Assembly: GCF_965638725.1 (NCBI RefSeq)
Contig: NC_134951.1
Span: forward strand, 1,426,001-1,490,000
Length of the DNA stretch: 64,000 nucleotides
Direction of reading: 5' to 3'
Source of the DNA: Aptenodytes patagonicus
Lineage: Eukaryota; Chordata; Aves; Sphenisciformes; Spheniscidae
Below the pieces are notes generated by a model. That model was not told the DNA's origin. It did not search any database and saw nothing but the letters and a program-made list of their open reading frames with translations. This document shows positions 51,101 through 63,392 of the stretch, one piece after another. The stretch's first letter is position 1. Each line of letters starts with the position of its first letter. The position numbers and the translations under genes are program-made.

Positions 51101-54100
51101 GTGAGCACCAGTTCTGCATTCACTTCATTCACTGCCCCCGAGACTTCACAAGCCCCGATCACCCCCCCTTGGCCCTCTCCCCCCAGACTGAGGAGTGCTC
51201 TCCTCTCCAGTCCCTCCTTACAGCACGGCTGTTCATCTCCTTGATGGCTCCACTGCCCTTCTCCAGACCTTTTCTAACTTGACTGTGCTTTTACCACGAT
51301 CACCTATTTTGTAAGCCCTGTCCTGATCAACACTCACTCCCAACCCTGCAAACTTCCAAGGACAGAAGGGGGGAACCGATCTCATGTCACCTCCCAACCT
51401 TTCCTTCCACCACTTTCTTTTTAATATAACGGGACTTTTTCCTTCCTGCTACAAGATAGAAAACGCTCCAGCACCAACACGTGAACTCTCACTTGTACCT
51501 CCTGAGCCTCCTACCCTCGTTCCACCGGTCCCCTCTTAAGCAGGAGTAAGTCTAAAAGGTGCCAGACACCGTTAGGAGAACAATTCCCAGGAGGCCTCTG
51601 CAAGAGGACCTATGATACTTTGTTGAGGTGGCACTAGGATATGAAAAACACAACGTGGATGATGTCGGTGTGAGCTACGAGATACGAAAGAGATGGGGAG
51701 AGACGACTTTCATGGCTCAGGCAATTTGAGGATGAATCTCAAGGTCTCTCCTAAATAACAGTATAGACATACCTTAAATTATGTAGTGATAGGACAAACA
51801 TGAGACAGAAGATGAAAGCGATACCGCTACAACAGAGTGTGATTCAGCTGAAGTACAATCTCTGCTGCTAGAAAAGAAAATAATATTCCCTTGCCAGTTA
51901 GCTGACTGCTGACAAAACATCCTCTACGGGGCATGTTAGCTGCTACCTATTCGACCGCCAGTTCTGCCAAGACACCTCAGCTCATCCTGGCAAAGGCCAC
52001 CTTGAAGGGCGAGAAGGAGCACAGTCCACATGGTGATTCTTGTTAGAAACTGTTGGCGTGGGAGAGGGCAGCAGCTGCGACACGTCTGGCCTGTGCAACA
52101 ATGCCTGGAAGCAAGCAAACTCCTTCATTAAAAAAAAAAAATCTCAAAAACCTTATCAGTCTGGAAAGTTTATGGACTAATCCAGCCAGCAAAGATGCCA
52201 CCAATTGCTACTAAAAGGATTGGGAACTGCCCTTCTCTTGTTTTTCTCTTCCGATGAGATCTTACCAGCCAAACCCAATCGACACGCGTCAGAGCGCTTC
52301 CTTTTGCCTGCCCGGCCACAGCTCTAGCGGGTCTGCTTAGCGCAGAGACGGCTTTCACCCGACAGGAATCAAAATGTCAGACTCCTCTGCTCCTGCTCAC
52401 CGACTCCCATTCCTGAGACAGCGACGGCTGTTTTACAGGACAGGCCAGTACTTGCCCACGGCGCACAGGGGGAGGACACGAAGCACACACAGAGGAAAAG
52501 GCACTGGGAGACAACAGACACGTTTTTTTCCAGGCACGGCATTTACTGTTGCTCAAAAAACTCCTGGCTCCATCCCCAGGCCCCGTCTGACTGCTCCACC
52601 ATTTCACACGTTTGTGCCTCCACTCTCCTCGTCCTCTGTTAGTCTTTTGTTTTCGCTGGTTTTGCAGCGATATCCATGAGCTGGACTCAGGAGGTGCTCT
52701 CTTACAAATACCAAGCTGCCCTTCTCGTTTAACTCTGCCCATTTCCCAAACACACTAAGAGCAACGGCAAGCTAGCGCCTACATTCTGAAACGCAAATAT
52801 CCGTGTACGGAGTTATTGCTACCCCAGCAGCTCCGTGCACAGGTAAACCCCAAAAAGCTTCACAAAGGGGCCAGCTCTTATGACGAACAAAGCGAGGGAT
52901 GGAGGGGGAGATGCAGGGGAATGAGTTCAGAATCGACAGGCTCCCAGCAGCTGCACCTGGGTCTGCTGCAATCCACCTCCACGCTGGGATTGCATTGAAA
53001 CCGCTAAGTGGCCTTGGGAAAAAAGAGACTCTACAGCGCCTGTGGAAGCGAGAGGGTTGTTACGATCATTCGACTCAGCTGCATAACGAAAGGCAATTTT
53101 TTTCAGTGAGTTTCAGTACCTACCAGATATCTTCAGGCCAGCCATACTTTATTAGGTCTTCATCTGTAGGAATAAAAGTATCAATGAGCGAACATCAACA
53201 ACAAACCAAGCTACCTGCCGAGAGCAGGAACCCTCCGCTGTTGGTCAGCCACTGCCCGGCGACTGGGCAGAAACAGAAAAGGGCTTTAACGCCGCGCCTG
53301 CCTGCTCGCAGGTATGGCAGAAAACAGGTATGCCAGGAACACCTCCGTCACAGAACTTTGACATTTTAAAGTGAAAATACGTTTCTTCAAATGTCAGTCT
53401 AATGGGGGGAGACTTTCGGGGCAAGTCTTCAAAACAGTCACACTAACACTTTTCCCTTGGCGTGAGACACCCGGTTTCACAGCAACTACTGCTGTGGAAA
53501 CAGGAGGCGCAGCAGAACCGTAACCTTCACCGTCAGGGAACAGTATTTTTCTCTAGACAGATTTTTTTCAGTTAATTTAGTTTTCACTTGTATTTGAAGG
53601 CAGTTACTCTGCCTAGAGGGTTTACAAAATTTATTTATCCTAACTAAAAGTAACACAGTGGATTTTAGAGGGGCAAGTCAGAATCACTTGCAAGGGTAGA
53701 GAAGTTTTCAAAGGATATTTCAAGTTAACACATACAAAGACGTCCTTTCAAAATGACCTTAAATCCCCACAAATCTAAACCCAATCCATCAGGCATTGTT
53801 ACATTAATGTACTTACTTTCGTACTTATCTTTTCCCATGTAAATGGTGTAAACGGAAGGAACAACTGAGGGATAGAAAGAGGAAAACAAATCAACAGGGG
53901 TCTGGACAAATTGTGCAAGGAATGACAAACACACCAGTCTTGGTCACAGAAATTAGAATGAAAACTGCTTCATCCATCCATCCATCCATCCATCCATCCA
54001 TCCATCCATCCATCCCACTTTCCCTCCTCGGGGTGAAAGGAAGATTGTTTTGCATTTCCTCCAGATTTTGTCCCGAATGCTTCAAAGGACTACGGAAAGT

Positions 54101-56850
54101 GGTGTTTCCACTGCTTTCCATGGAAGATTATCCAGCAAGGAACAGCTTTCTGGGCAAAACACCCTCAACATCCAGGTGGTTCAGAATGTAGCTGTGTAAT
54201 TGTATAATCTGTTCAATTAAGCACACGTCTGAGAGCCAGAAAGGCTGACATCGTATTTACAGTCTGGGATTAACTCTCTGTGTGGCCTTGAGTGAAACAG
54301 CTCATCTGCCCGGCCCTTGCTTCCCCAAAGTACCAGAAGCCCCACGTGAACCTCCCCCAGGTAGCCTGGGAAGATTAAAATTCAACGGAAAGACTGAAGT
54401 TGCATAAACAGCAGTTGGTGACTTGTTTGTCTCGTCTGTGCCTTTTTGGGGCACTTAAAACAACGTCCTTCTCCTCTTTAGGGCTCATTCCATCACGCAG
54501 TAAAGACACTGCCGATTCTGGGAAACCAAACGAGCGTCCCTTCGGCGTCTGGACCAAAGGCCAGCACAGCCGGGAGGCAGACACAGAGCAGTAAGAGGGT
54601 GCTGCAGTCAGGGAAGGCCTGTCGAAGAAACCACTGAGCAACCTTCTTAAAAAAAACCCCACCACTCCGTTCTTGTACGTGGCAGCAGGGAAAGCCCGAT
54701 TTCACAGCAACGCTATCTACCAGTTTGTCACGTTTCTAGCTTCCAGTTTTTAACAGTGATGTTGTGAGTGAGCAAATGCTGCAGCCAGCCATAGCTACAA
54801 GCCTCAGCGCCGCACTGAAATTCAGCTGTTCTTCATGAGGACCTACAGCACCTGCACACTTTGGCACGAAGGATTACTGAGAGTGGGTTCTCGGCAGACG
54901 GCTTCGCGCCGTAACAGCCGGTGGCTGAAACAACCTGCTGCAGCAACACAGATTTGTATTTTTCACATACTGTTGCAGAACAAACAGAATTCATAGCGGG
55001 ATTTCTAAAGTCGCTCACTGATAGCGCACAAATTCAAGACTAAGAGCGAGAAAACGAAATGCAGGTGACCAGATCTGCCTCCAAAAAGCATCCTTTGAAA
55101 ATAGGGTGTCTAATCTCATCCTTTCAAAGTCACTAAAATAGTAGACGTGCTTCACTTACGTGCTACAACTCTGGCAGTGCAATGACTTGGATCCCAAACC
55201 GCTTACTGACCCGGTCCTTTCTGAGGGCATTTTTATCGGAAACCCAACATCGCTAGCACAAAGCCCCGGTAACACTTTTCAAAGGAAACCTATTGCTGTT
55301 TTAATTACGTTTAGCAATGAGGCGATAAGAAATGGAAATTCAAAAATATGAAAGGATTATATGCCTGCGGGAGTTAAAGATCGGAAAAAAAATCCACCCT
55401 GGACACATAGGAGAGTCCTGAGAATGTGAGGTCATGACCACAGGCACTACCCATAAGCGTAAAATTAAATGCTCAAAAATAAAGTTGCGTTAGTGATGCT
55501 TCCACGAAAATGAAGCCCATCCTGCCGAAACAGTGGGGCAAGGCCAACATAACCGAGCAGGAGATTACTTCCAACCCACCTGATTTAACGCACACCAGTA
55601 ACAGTGCAACATATTTTAGGCAAACTGCAGTAGCCCTCTTATAACAGACCTCTCTCTGGCAGCAAAACTGATTACAACGTGTCAGAAACCCTCTGCAGGA
55701 CTATCATTTAAAGATAAAGGAGACTGCTCGCGTCATTAGCAGAGTTAACTGCAGCCTGTCTGCTCCCAGTACCCCCCAAGTCACCCTACATGTCTGCCAG
55801 GCACTGTACCAGGCTCTTTTCTCCCCACTAAAAGGTCCACATCCAGGAAAAGTCTCTGAACTTCTCGCTAGCAGCCTGCTGAGCAGCAGAAAATGTTTCC
55901 ATCCGAGTGTCAGGTTAAGTGATCAACACAGCCAGGGTATCTGGTCTCTGGGGGTGTAAAGGGCCTTACTTTCCGCAACAGAGGGGAAAAAAAGAGTTCT
56001 TAAACAGATCCCAAGAACAATTTTATTGAAGAAACATTCACAAGACCGTTAAGTCTTGCCTTGCCCAAGGAAAATCAAGCAGCCAGACACTCAAATCTGT
56101 CTCATTAAGGCACTTCATCTCTAGAACTGAGGAAAGCAACGCTGTAAAATTCCAGCTTGCGGATACAGCGGGCAAGGGGTAGAAACCGTACGGCAACTTC
56201 CACAAGCAGGTTATACGCTGGTGAAACAACTGGTGGCAAACCAAAAAGGAACATTCCTGTACCATCCTCCGTATCATCAGCCCATACTGCATCAAACCAC
56301 AGGTTTCGCATGCTTCAGAAGTGGCTAACCTTTCCATATGGGCAAGGGAAAGAGATCTGTCTATATTAAAGGAAAAATAACGAGACAGTTTATGCGCTAT
56401 GCCTTCCCTCAAACTCCTGACAGCAGCACGCTTGAGGAAGCTTTTCAGGAGTCACTCACCGGTACCGCTGTTCGTTCAATGCTGTTACCAACCAGTAACA
56501 AGAGGCTCCGCACCTCAGGGAACCCCTCAGCTCCCGAAACGACTTTAAGCTGCAGCCGATTCCGGCCCAACCCGGGTCCTTTACACTCAGCCCAGCCCCG
56601 GGGTTCGCAAAAAGGCACCGGCAGGACTAACGGGGCTGCTTGGAAGGGCAGGGGCAGGAGGACGCGCCGTTGCCGGACGGCCCCGCTCACTGAGGAACCG
56701 GACAGGGGCGCGGCCCAGCGCTCCCCTCACAGCGGCGGGACCCAGCCCGCCACAGCGCCCCCCCGCCCCCGCCCCACCCCGCGCGGGCGCTCGGGCCTCT
56801 AGCCGCTCTCCCCTCGCCCGCTCACCGTTGGAGGTGAAGTAAAACACCAT
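45118..56850 (-). CDS. CCDC25: CCDC25 (NFACT-R domain, NET-DNA sensor)
   Basis: Conserved small protein with an NFACT-R (DUF814) domain and a C-terminal coiled coil; in mammals it is a membrane receptor for neutrophil-extracellular-trap DNA. Coding exons (minus): 56826-56850, 53817-53864, 53124-53163, 50501-50552, 49910-49985, 49234-49337, 47902-48104, 46777-46822, 45118-45147. All junctions are GT-AG and in phase; total 624 nt, 207 residues (human 208). It starts MVFYFTSN. Conserved stretches include [51 protein letters not shown] and [19 protein letters not shown]. The seventh exon is a Lys/Glu-rich coiled coil, and the tail ends DGNDSDDFM. The start is fixed by homology and by its place in a CpG-rich, NRF1-rich promoter. 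Confidence 0.97.
45580..45785 (-). mobile_element. CR1 LINE 3' fragment
   Basis: Minus-orientation CR1 3' end (ATAGAATCATCGAATCATTA, then GGTTGGAAAAGACC) with about 200 bp of the ORF2 end and 3' UTR, in the CCDC25 intron between coding exons 8 and 9. It resembles the copy at 60.2 kb more than those near 30 kb. Confidence 0.92.
53971..54015. repeat. (CATC)n microsatellite
   Basis: About 11 perfect CATC tetramers in CCDC25 intron 1. Confidence 0.95.
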
Positions 56851-56950
56851 GGCGGCGGCGGCGGCGGCGGCTCCTCAGCCCGCCCGGCCCGGGGCTCCAC
56901 ACGGCTGCCGCTCTCCCACTCCAGCAAGCGCCCGGAGCCCAGGGAGCACG

Positions 56951-57199
56951 GCGCATGCGCGCGGGGGGGATCCCGCATGCGCAGTACGGTGCGCACGGTA
57001 TCGCCCTCCCCGCACGCACGCGCCGACCTCCCCGGGCGGTGAAGCCAGAAGGAGCTTTGCGCATGCGCGGAGCACCCGGGAGGCGACGGCACAGGGAGTC
57101 TTGCGCATGCGGCGCCCGCCCCAGCAGTGCTGGCGCTCCGCGTTGCGCATGCGCAGCTTTGTAGCACGGCCCCCCCCCCCGCCGTGTGCGCATGCGCGA
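56951..57199 (-). promoter_or_regulatory. CCDC25: cluster of six NRF1-type GCGCATGCGC motifs (CCDC25 promoter)
   Basis: Upstream of the CCDC25 start codon are GCGCATGCGC (56951-56960), CGCATGCGCA (56974-56983), TGCGCATGCGCGG (57058-57070), TGCGCATGCGGC (57102-57113), TGCGCATGCGCAG (57144-57156) and TGCGCATGCGCGA (57187-57199). The NRF1 consensus is YGCGCAYGCGCR. Six near-perfect sites in 250 bp of TATA-less CpG-rich DNA strongly suggest an NRF1-driven promoter. The palindromes work in either direction, so ESCO2 could share them. Confidence 0.8.
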
Positions 57200-57616
57200 A
57201 GGTCCTCCAGCGGGGTTGTGGGGGGTGCTTGGCGGGCCGCGCGTGGGGGCCCGGGGACGGTTTATTTTAATTTATTTCTTCTCGATAGGCGTAAATGGCC
57301 CTCGGAGTATGCCTGGGGGCCACGGGAGGACCCCAGCGAGGAGCCTCCGTGGAGCTGCCCCCGCCCTGGGACCCCTCACGGGCCCCCCTCAGGCCGCAGC
57401 GGCCTCCCCGAGGAGTGTCGCCGCCGGCATTTTCCGAGGCTCCGAATGGAAGGCAAAAAAGCAAACAGCATTCAAAAACAAAAGCACTGCTGGGCACCCC
57501 CGTAACCGCCCCCTTAACCTTTGCAAACGCTTCTCCACTCACTCCGTCCCTTCATATGCCAAAGTCCACCCCCCCGCCTTTTTCAGCCCCCCGCGCCCTT
57601 GCTGTGCAGCGCACGG

Positions 57617-57697
57617 ACTACAGCTCCCATCAGCCCCCGCGCGTCCCCGCTGCACGGAGGCGGCCCTGCGCTCGCGAGGCACGCTGGGAGTTGGAGT
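57617..57697. promoter_or_regulatory. pair of inverted ZNF143-like motifs
   Basis: ACTACAGCTCCCATCAGCC (57617-57635, plus) and ACTCCAACTCCCAGCGTGC (57679-57697, minus) both resemble the ZNF143/SBS consensus ACTACAATTCCCAGCATGC, in opposite orientation, between the CCDC25 and ESCO2 promoters. The second matches the consensus at 16 of 19 bases. Confidence 0.6.
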
Positions 57698-57738
57698 CTC
57701 CCTGGGAGGAGAGGCGGCGTGGCGAGCTCTGCCATCTG

Positions 57739-57834
57739 ATTGGCTGGAAAACGGGTAGGGCGGGTGCAAAGCGGCGCGCCGTCGCTAAGCCAATGGCGAT
57801 GAAATACATGTGAGTGACGAGGCGCTCGGCCAAT
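57739..57834 (+). promoter_or_regulatory. ESCO2: ESCO2 promoter: three CCAAT boxes
   Basis: ATTGG at 57739-57743 (a CCAAT box in reverse) and CCAAT at 57790-57794 and 57830-57834, spaced 51 and 40 bp. Evenly spaced NF-Y boxes without TATA just upstream of a CpG-rich first exon are typical of cell-cycle genes, which fits S-phase expression of ESCO2. Confidence 0.7.
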
Positions 57835-57916
57835 GGAAAGAGGATGGGCGGGCGGGCGGGAGAAGGCGCGCGGGTTCGCGAGGCGCGGGAGCGTTGGTGG
57901 CGGAGGCGGCGCTGAG
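57835..57916 (+). other. ESCO2: ESCO2 non-coding exon 1 (3' edge at 57916)
   Basis: CpG-rich sequence ending in GCTGAG/GTGAGG, a good donor. It lies 45-80 bp past the last CCAAT box, so transcription should start about 57860-57890. The coding exon at 59694 begins with an acceptor and carries 16 bases of 5' UTR before the ATG, so an upstream exon is required. Confidence 0.55.
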
Positions 57917-59709
57917 GTGAGGGAGCGCGGCCGGGCCGGGGGCCGGGGGCTGCTCGGATGCGTGTGGGGGGCGGGGGATGAGAGTTTGGTGCCGTGTCGA
58001 GGCGCGGGGCTTGCGTTAAGAGGGACGGAGGGGTGCGGGTGTCAGGGCCTGGTGCGGTTCTGAGGCGCCTGTGGGGGGGGGGGAGTCGCTGGGCCCAGGG
58101 CCTGGCGTGGTCTTGGGGGGTGTGTGGTGTGAGGGCTGCGGGGCCCCGGACTGGGGAGGTTGGTGCTGAGGTGCACCGGGCCCCACGTAGCGGTGCAGGT
58201 GGGGTGGGGGACCGGGGTGATGCGGGGGCAGCGTGGGGCCAGGCCCTGGTGCCGGGGGAGGTGTGGGGAGGGGGCTTCTGGGCGGGTGTGGGGCGCTTTG
58301 GTTAGGTCCTGGGGGGTGGGAGAGGTGTGGGGTGCTGGGGTAAGGGGCTGGTGCCCCGGTAGGGTGCAGGGTGCCTGTGGGGTGCTAGGATGAAGGTCTG
58401 ATGCAATACTGAGGTGCGGGGCCTCTGAGCCGAGGGGCTGGCCGGGAACTGGACGACGAACGTTTTGGGAAGGGGTGTGGGTGGCTGGGGCCGGCGGTGG
58501 AGAGCTGCTCTGCAGGAAGCTGTCTGTGGGATCCTCAGGTTCACAGTGCAAGTTACAAGGATTGCTCCCCCCCACACGCGCACCTTGACTTTCCTGCCAA
58601 CAGCGTGTCCTTGTCTTATCTTCTTCCTTTCATCTGCACCTGATGCCTTATTTCCCAGGTACCTGCAGGCTTGTTATCGTTGCCCTGTGCTTCTAGGGCA
58701 TTGCCTGCCCTCTCTTGAAGTTCCCCTCTGCCAGCACTGCTCTGCGCGGAGGTTGTACGACTCCTGCTGCAGCTACGCAGCTGCTGGCTCGATCCTCTGC
58801 CACCGCTTGTGTCCTTGGTGTTCCTGGGCTTGACAACAGGTTGTCGTGTCTGGGCTGTCATCAGCCACTGCTTCCCCAAAACAGCAACGTGCTAACGCGG
58901 GCCGGTTAGGAGGAACTTCCCCCTACTGGCAGATTATTGAATAAATTATTCTTTGTGGTGTTCTAGCAGTTTACGAATATTCATTATCAGTTCTCTGGGA
59001 TACAGGATATTTGTTTACTCTGGAGTTTTCAGTTGTGAAACGCCGCGTAACACAAAAGTGAATGTTGTACCATAACTACCTCAAACTGGAAGAGATGGAA
59101 CAAACAGTGTCGAGTGTTAAACTGGCTTAAATGGCTTCTGTGTTAATGAAGGCTAAAAGAGCGTGGTTTATGGTATTTGGCAAGAAGGGAGCTGGGAGAG
59201 AAACTCTAAAAGTCTGTTGGGTAAAGAGCTGTCTCGGCTGGAAGGTAAATGCCCATGTGAAATCCTCGCGGGAACAAACTGACCATGAATATAGGCAGGA
59301 GCAAGCAGATGTCTAGGAACCACGTTGGTGAGGTCTGGAATGAGCTTTGCGAGAGGAATGTGAGAGGCGGAAAGTAAAACTTGTTTCCGAATTGTCTGAC
59401 TCCATTTTAGAAAGGGGACTTTAGGATGCATTTGTCCATGATGACAGAATTGGACTTGACCTGGAAGATCCTTTCTGTGTGCCCTTGTTTTACGGCTTAT
59501 GCTCAACTGAAACACAGCCCTGTGTTGTTGTAGTCTCTGTCATGCCTGATCTGCTTCTATTTGGTGTTTTCTCCCCAGTCCTCCACCTTCTCTTCCTTCT
59601 TTACGTAGTTGTTTTTTGGGTTTTTTTTTTTGTTGTTGTTGTTTTTTTTTAACTGGAAATCTATTTCAGGCTATTAAAAATGTGTTCTTGTAGGCGCTCT
59701 GGTGAAGAC

Positions 59710-62700
59710 ATGGCAGCTGTTACTCCACAGAAAAGGAGCCGTAGTTCTACTGATAACGATGGGTATGTTACCTTTTCATAGATGCTTTTCTAGAAAAAAA
59801 AAAAAACAAAAAACTTAATTGCTGCACATAGAATAAAATAGATGTTTAAAATCCTTGAGAGCTTTCAATGTAAAGTGGAAAAAATATTGAGATGGTTCCG
59901 AGACGCAGTTAGCATCACCCCATGTTTGTTATTCAGTGACTTAGAACGTTTTTATATTGTACTGAGCATCTTGAGAGATTTCATCTAATGTGTAGGGAAA
60001 CTGAAGCCAAGAATGATCTTCAATCTAGAGCACAGCACAGAATTAGAACTGAGAAAAGCCATTACGTTGAGCTGATACGCTGCAGGCCCGCATTACTAGG
60101 TTGCATCAGGGCTTTTCTTTTTTCTTTTTTAATTTTATTAAAGAAAGGTATGTTTTTTTGGCAGTCACCTCTGTCAAGTGTGTATCCCTGTGCATGACAT
60201 TCACGCGCAGACCTGGCCCTGAGTAGAATCATAGAATCATTAAGGTTGGAAAAGACCTCTAAGATCATCGAGTCCAACCGTCAACCCAACACCACCATGC
60301 CCACTAAACCATGTCCCTAAGCGCCTCATCTACACGTCTTTTAAATACCTCCAGGGATGGGGACTCCACCCCTTCCCTGGGCAGCCTGGTCCAATGTTTC
60401 ACCACTCTTTCAGTAAAGACATTTTTCCTCACATCCAATCTAAACCTCCCCTGCCGCAACTTGAGGCCGTTTCCTCTCGTCCTGTCGCTTGTTCCTTGGG
60501 AGAAGAGACCGACCCCCACCTCGCTACAACCTCCTTTCAGGTGGTTGTAGAGAGCGATGAGGTCTCCCCTCAGCCTCCTCTTCTCCAGGCTGAACAACCC
60601 CAGTTCCCTCAGCCGCTCCTCATCAGACTTGTTCTCCAGACCCCTCACCAGCCTCGTTGCCTTTCTCTGGACACGCTCCAGCACCTCAACGTCCTTCTTG
60701 TCGTGAGGGGCCCAAAACTGAACACAGTGTTTGAGGTGCGGCCTCACCAGGGCCGAGTACAGGGGCACGATCACTTCCCTGCTCCTGCTGGCCACACTAT
60801 TTCTGATACAGGCCAGGATGCCATTGGCCTTCTTGGCCGCCTGGGCACACTGCCGGCTCATGTTCAGCCGGCTGTTGACCAGCACCCCCAGGTCCTTTTC
60901 CGACAGGCAGCTTTCCAGCCCCTCTTCCCCAAGCCTGTAGCGCTGCATGGGGTTGTTGTGGCCGAAATGCAGGACCCGGCACTTGGCCTTGTTGAACCTC
61001 ATAGAGTTGGCCTGGGCCCATCGATCCAGCCTGTCCAGGTCCCTCTGCAGAGCCTTCCTACCCTCGAGCAGATCAACACTCCCACCCAACTTGGTGTCAT
61101 CTGCAAACTGACTGAGGGTGCACTCAATCCCCTCATCCAGATCATCGATAAAGATATTGAACAAGACCGGCCCCAAAACTGAGCCCTGGGGAACACCGCT
61201 CGTGACTGGCCGCCAACTGGATGTAACTCCATTCACCACAGCTTCCTACTTGAGTAGGTCATAAAACCAGTGGAAACCTAAAAACTGATTGTTTAGAAAC
61301 GTAAGATATAAAACCCCTGACATTTGCATTTCTTTGTGGTAAAGCCTCAGTCTTTCCCGTTTGGAAAGACTTTGACGTACAGTACAGAAACACTGAGGCC
61401 TGCGCAAATTAGCTGAATAGTCTTATAGTGTTAATAGAAAAATAGTTTTTGTTATGTATACCTAAAAACTTATAGACACACCCCACCCCCCCCAAAATCT
61501 AGTGGAGGAGAAACCACTGGCCATGAACAAAAAGCTGAGCTTTAAATCCAAAAGAATAGCTTGTTTCTCATTCTTCGTAACTCTACCAGCTGAACAGATT
61601 TTTCTCGTGCTTGTCCTGTACTTCCCCCACAAAAATATTTCTGGGGTGGGGGGGAGACCAAGAGTGAGGTTGGATTTCTGAATTGGAAGGACAAATTCCT
61701 GAGATAGGGTGTAAATACTCGCTGAGGAAACGCCTCGCTGTGGTGTGCGCCAAATACGTTACAACCAGGAACAGCTGAACGTGTCCATTATATAGATGTA
61801 TTTTCGCCTTTTGGGCAGTAGGTTCAGAAGCTATTAGTGATTTACTGATGAGGTTTTAGATTCCGAAACAGCTGTCAGAGTGAGATTTCAGTGCGTGCCC
61901 TTCAGAAACTGCTGTAAAATATTGTGAGATCCCCCCCCCAGCTTTATCAGTCTTGCATACGGGGGTGGGGGATGCACAGGCTTTTTCAGAGTCACAAATC
62001 CGAGTTGACCTGAAACAAATCAAATGCGGGGTTTTTTTTTTTTTTTCCCTCCTTAATCATGAATAGCGCTGATCCTGTCAGCAGCCTTCCAGAAAGTAGA
62101 ATGGCTGTTGTTCCCCGGTGCTTTAACAAGTTCAGGCAGGCAAATAGATTTGCTGTTTAAAAAAAAAAAAAAAAAATGTGAAGAATGGCGAGACAGTCTT
62201 AGGCCTTTTGATATTTGTATATTATGTTTTGGTATTTGATATTTGTATTTGCTCCAGGGCATATACCAGTACAGGCAACTAGGCTGAGTGAAAATTAAGT
62301 GTTATTTAAGTAAAACAATAACTGAAAAGCTTTCAGTAGTGTGTATGTGATGTTTTGCTCCATAATTATTTTTACAGTTCATTCCTAGCCTTTGAGACTC
62401 CTGTGAAAAAAACGATGATAGGCTTTGCTGAAGGTCTGTCTCCACTCAAGAAATCGAGAAATAGTTGGTTTGCTTCTCAAATAAAATGGTCATCGAGCTC
62501 CAGCGATGAGGTGAAAGAAAACGAGGCTGTCCTGGTGAAGCCGGCGCTGTTGAGGAGGCTGGATATTTCACCCCTTCAGGCAGCCGGTGTTCCCACAGCT
62601 GCGCAGAGGGAGTTCTCCAGGAAATCATCCCCAAAGACCGCTTCCTCGTACAAGCCCCTTGTGCCTGTGGTGTCTTTTTATAGCAAGGAAAAGCGATACC

Positions 62701-63392
62701 TTACTCCTCTTGAGAGGAAACAACTGAACGAGAACCACTGTCTGGGTGAGAGGAACAGGGATGAAAATCTCCCAGCTGCCAGGAGGACTGAGAAGACGAA
62801 CGTGAACTTGAGCAGGAATGCAAGCTCAAAGCCAACCAAGCACCCAACCAGCTCCAAGCACGGCAAAACTGTCCCCAAAACGCTTAAGAAGGCAAAGGGA
62901 GAGATACCAGCGGGAAAACCCGGCGTGGAGAAAGAGAATGTAAATTGCCTAATTAAAAAGAAGATGGATTCACCTTTCAGAGTCCTAAGCATGACAGTTA
63001 AACCAGCCCTGAAACTCCAGCTGGGAGCAGCGTTCTTTTCTGCCAGGAAGAAATCGCACTCTAAAAAACCCGTCGTAGACGCTAAGTCTCTCCAGGGTCT
63101 CCCCGCATCTCTGCAAGAAAACGATCAGCCCGGACCACCGACAACTACAGAGTCTAATTCAGCTGATAGAAACAAAAATCTTGAGGCGGGTGGCGTATTG
63201 AGGAGTATTTCCGTGCCTCAGAAGAAGGAAAATGAAAACAGGGAGGACTTTACAAGCTGTAAAGTCTCTCTCTCTCAAGAGAGAGATCCGGCACGTGAAG
63301 GAAGAACGTCTCCGCAGAAAAGTGGAAGCGTCTCCGGTCCGCTTTGTACTTCCAGGTCTGCATCCGCAGGGGACAGCGATGCAGAGAACGTG
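59710..63392 (+). CDS. ESCO2: ESCO2 (cohesin acetyltransferase), N-terminal part
   Basis: Acetylates the SMC3 cohesin subunit in S phase to establish sister-chromatid cohesion; loss in human causes Roberts syndrome. Present here: exon 59694-59762 (ATG at 59710, [18 protein letters not shown]) and the large exon 62378-63392, joined in phase, giving the first 355 or so residues of a protein of about 600. This is the poorly conserved N-terminus, recognised by the two conserved boxes: [17 protein letters not shown], then VEKENVNC, and [15 protein letters not shown], a PIP-box-like motif matching human QVTLQGGAAFFVRKKS. The zinc finger and acetyltransferase domain lie beyond the right edge. A pyrimidine-rich AG at 63977-63978 with an in-phase continuation may begin the next exon. 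Confidence 0.92.
60224..61240 (-). mobile_element. CR1 LINE, 5'-truncated, in ESCO2 intron
   Basis: Minus-orientation CR1 with 3' end at 60224 (AGAATCATAGAATCATTAAG) and 5' truncation near 61240. One open frame (60304-61239, 311 codons) covers [41 protein letters not shown] and [20 protein letters not shown], so only the C-terminal part of the reverse transcriptase is kept. It belongs to a different CR1 subfamily from the copies at 29-33 kb and is well preserved. Confidence 0.95.
61241..62377. other. rest of ESCO2 intron 2
   Basis: AT-richer single-copy intron sequence with short homopolymers (for example poly-A at 62159-62176). No gene or element recognised. Confidence 0.6.
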
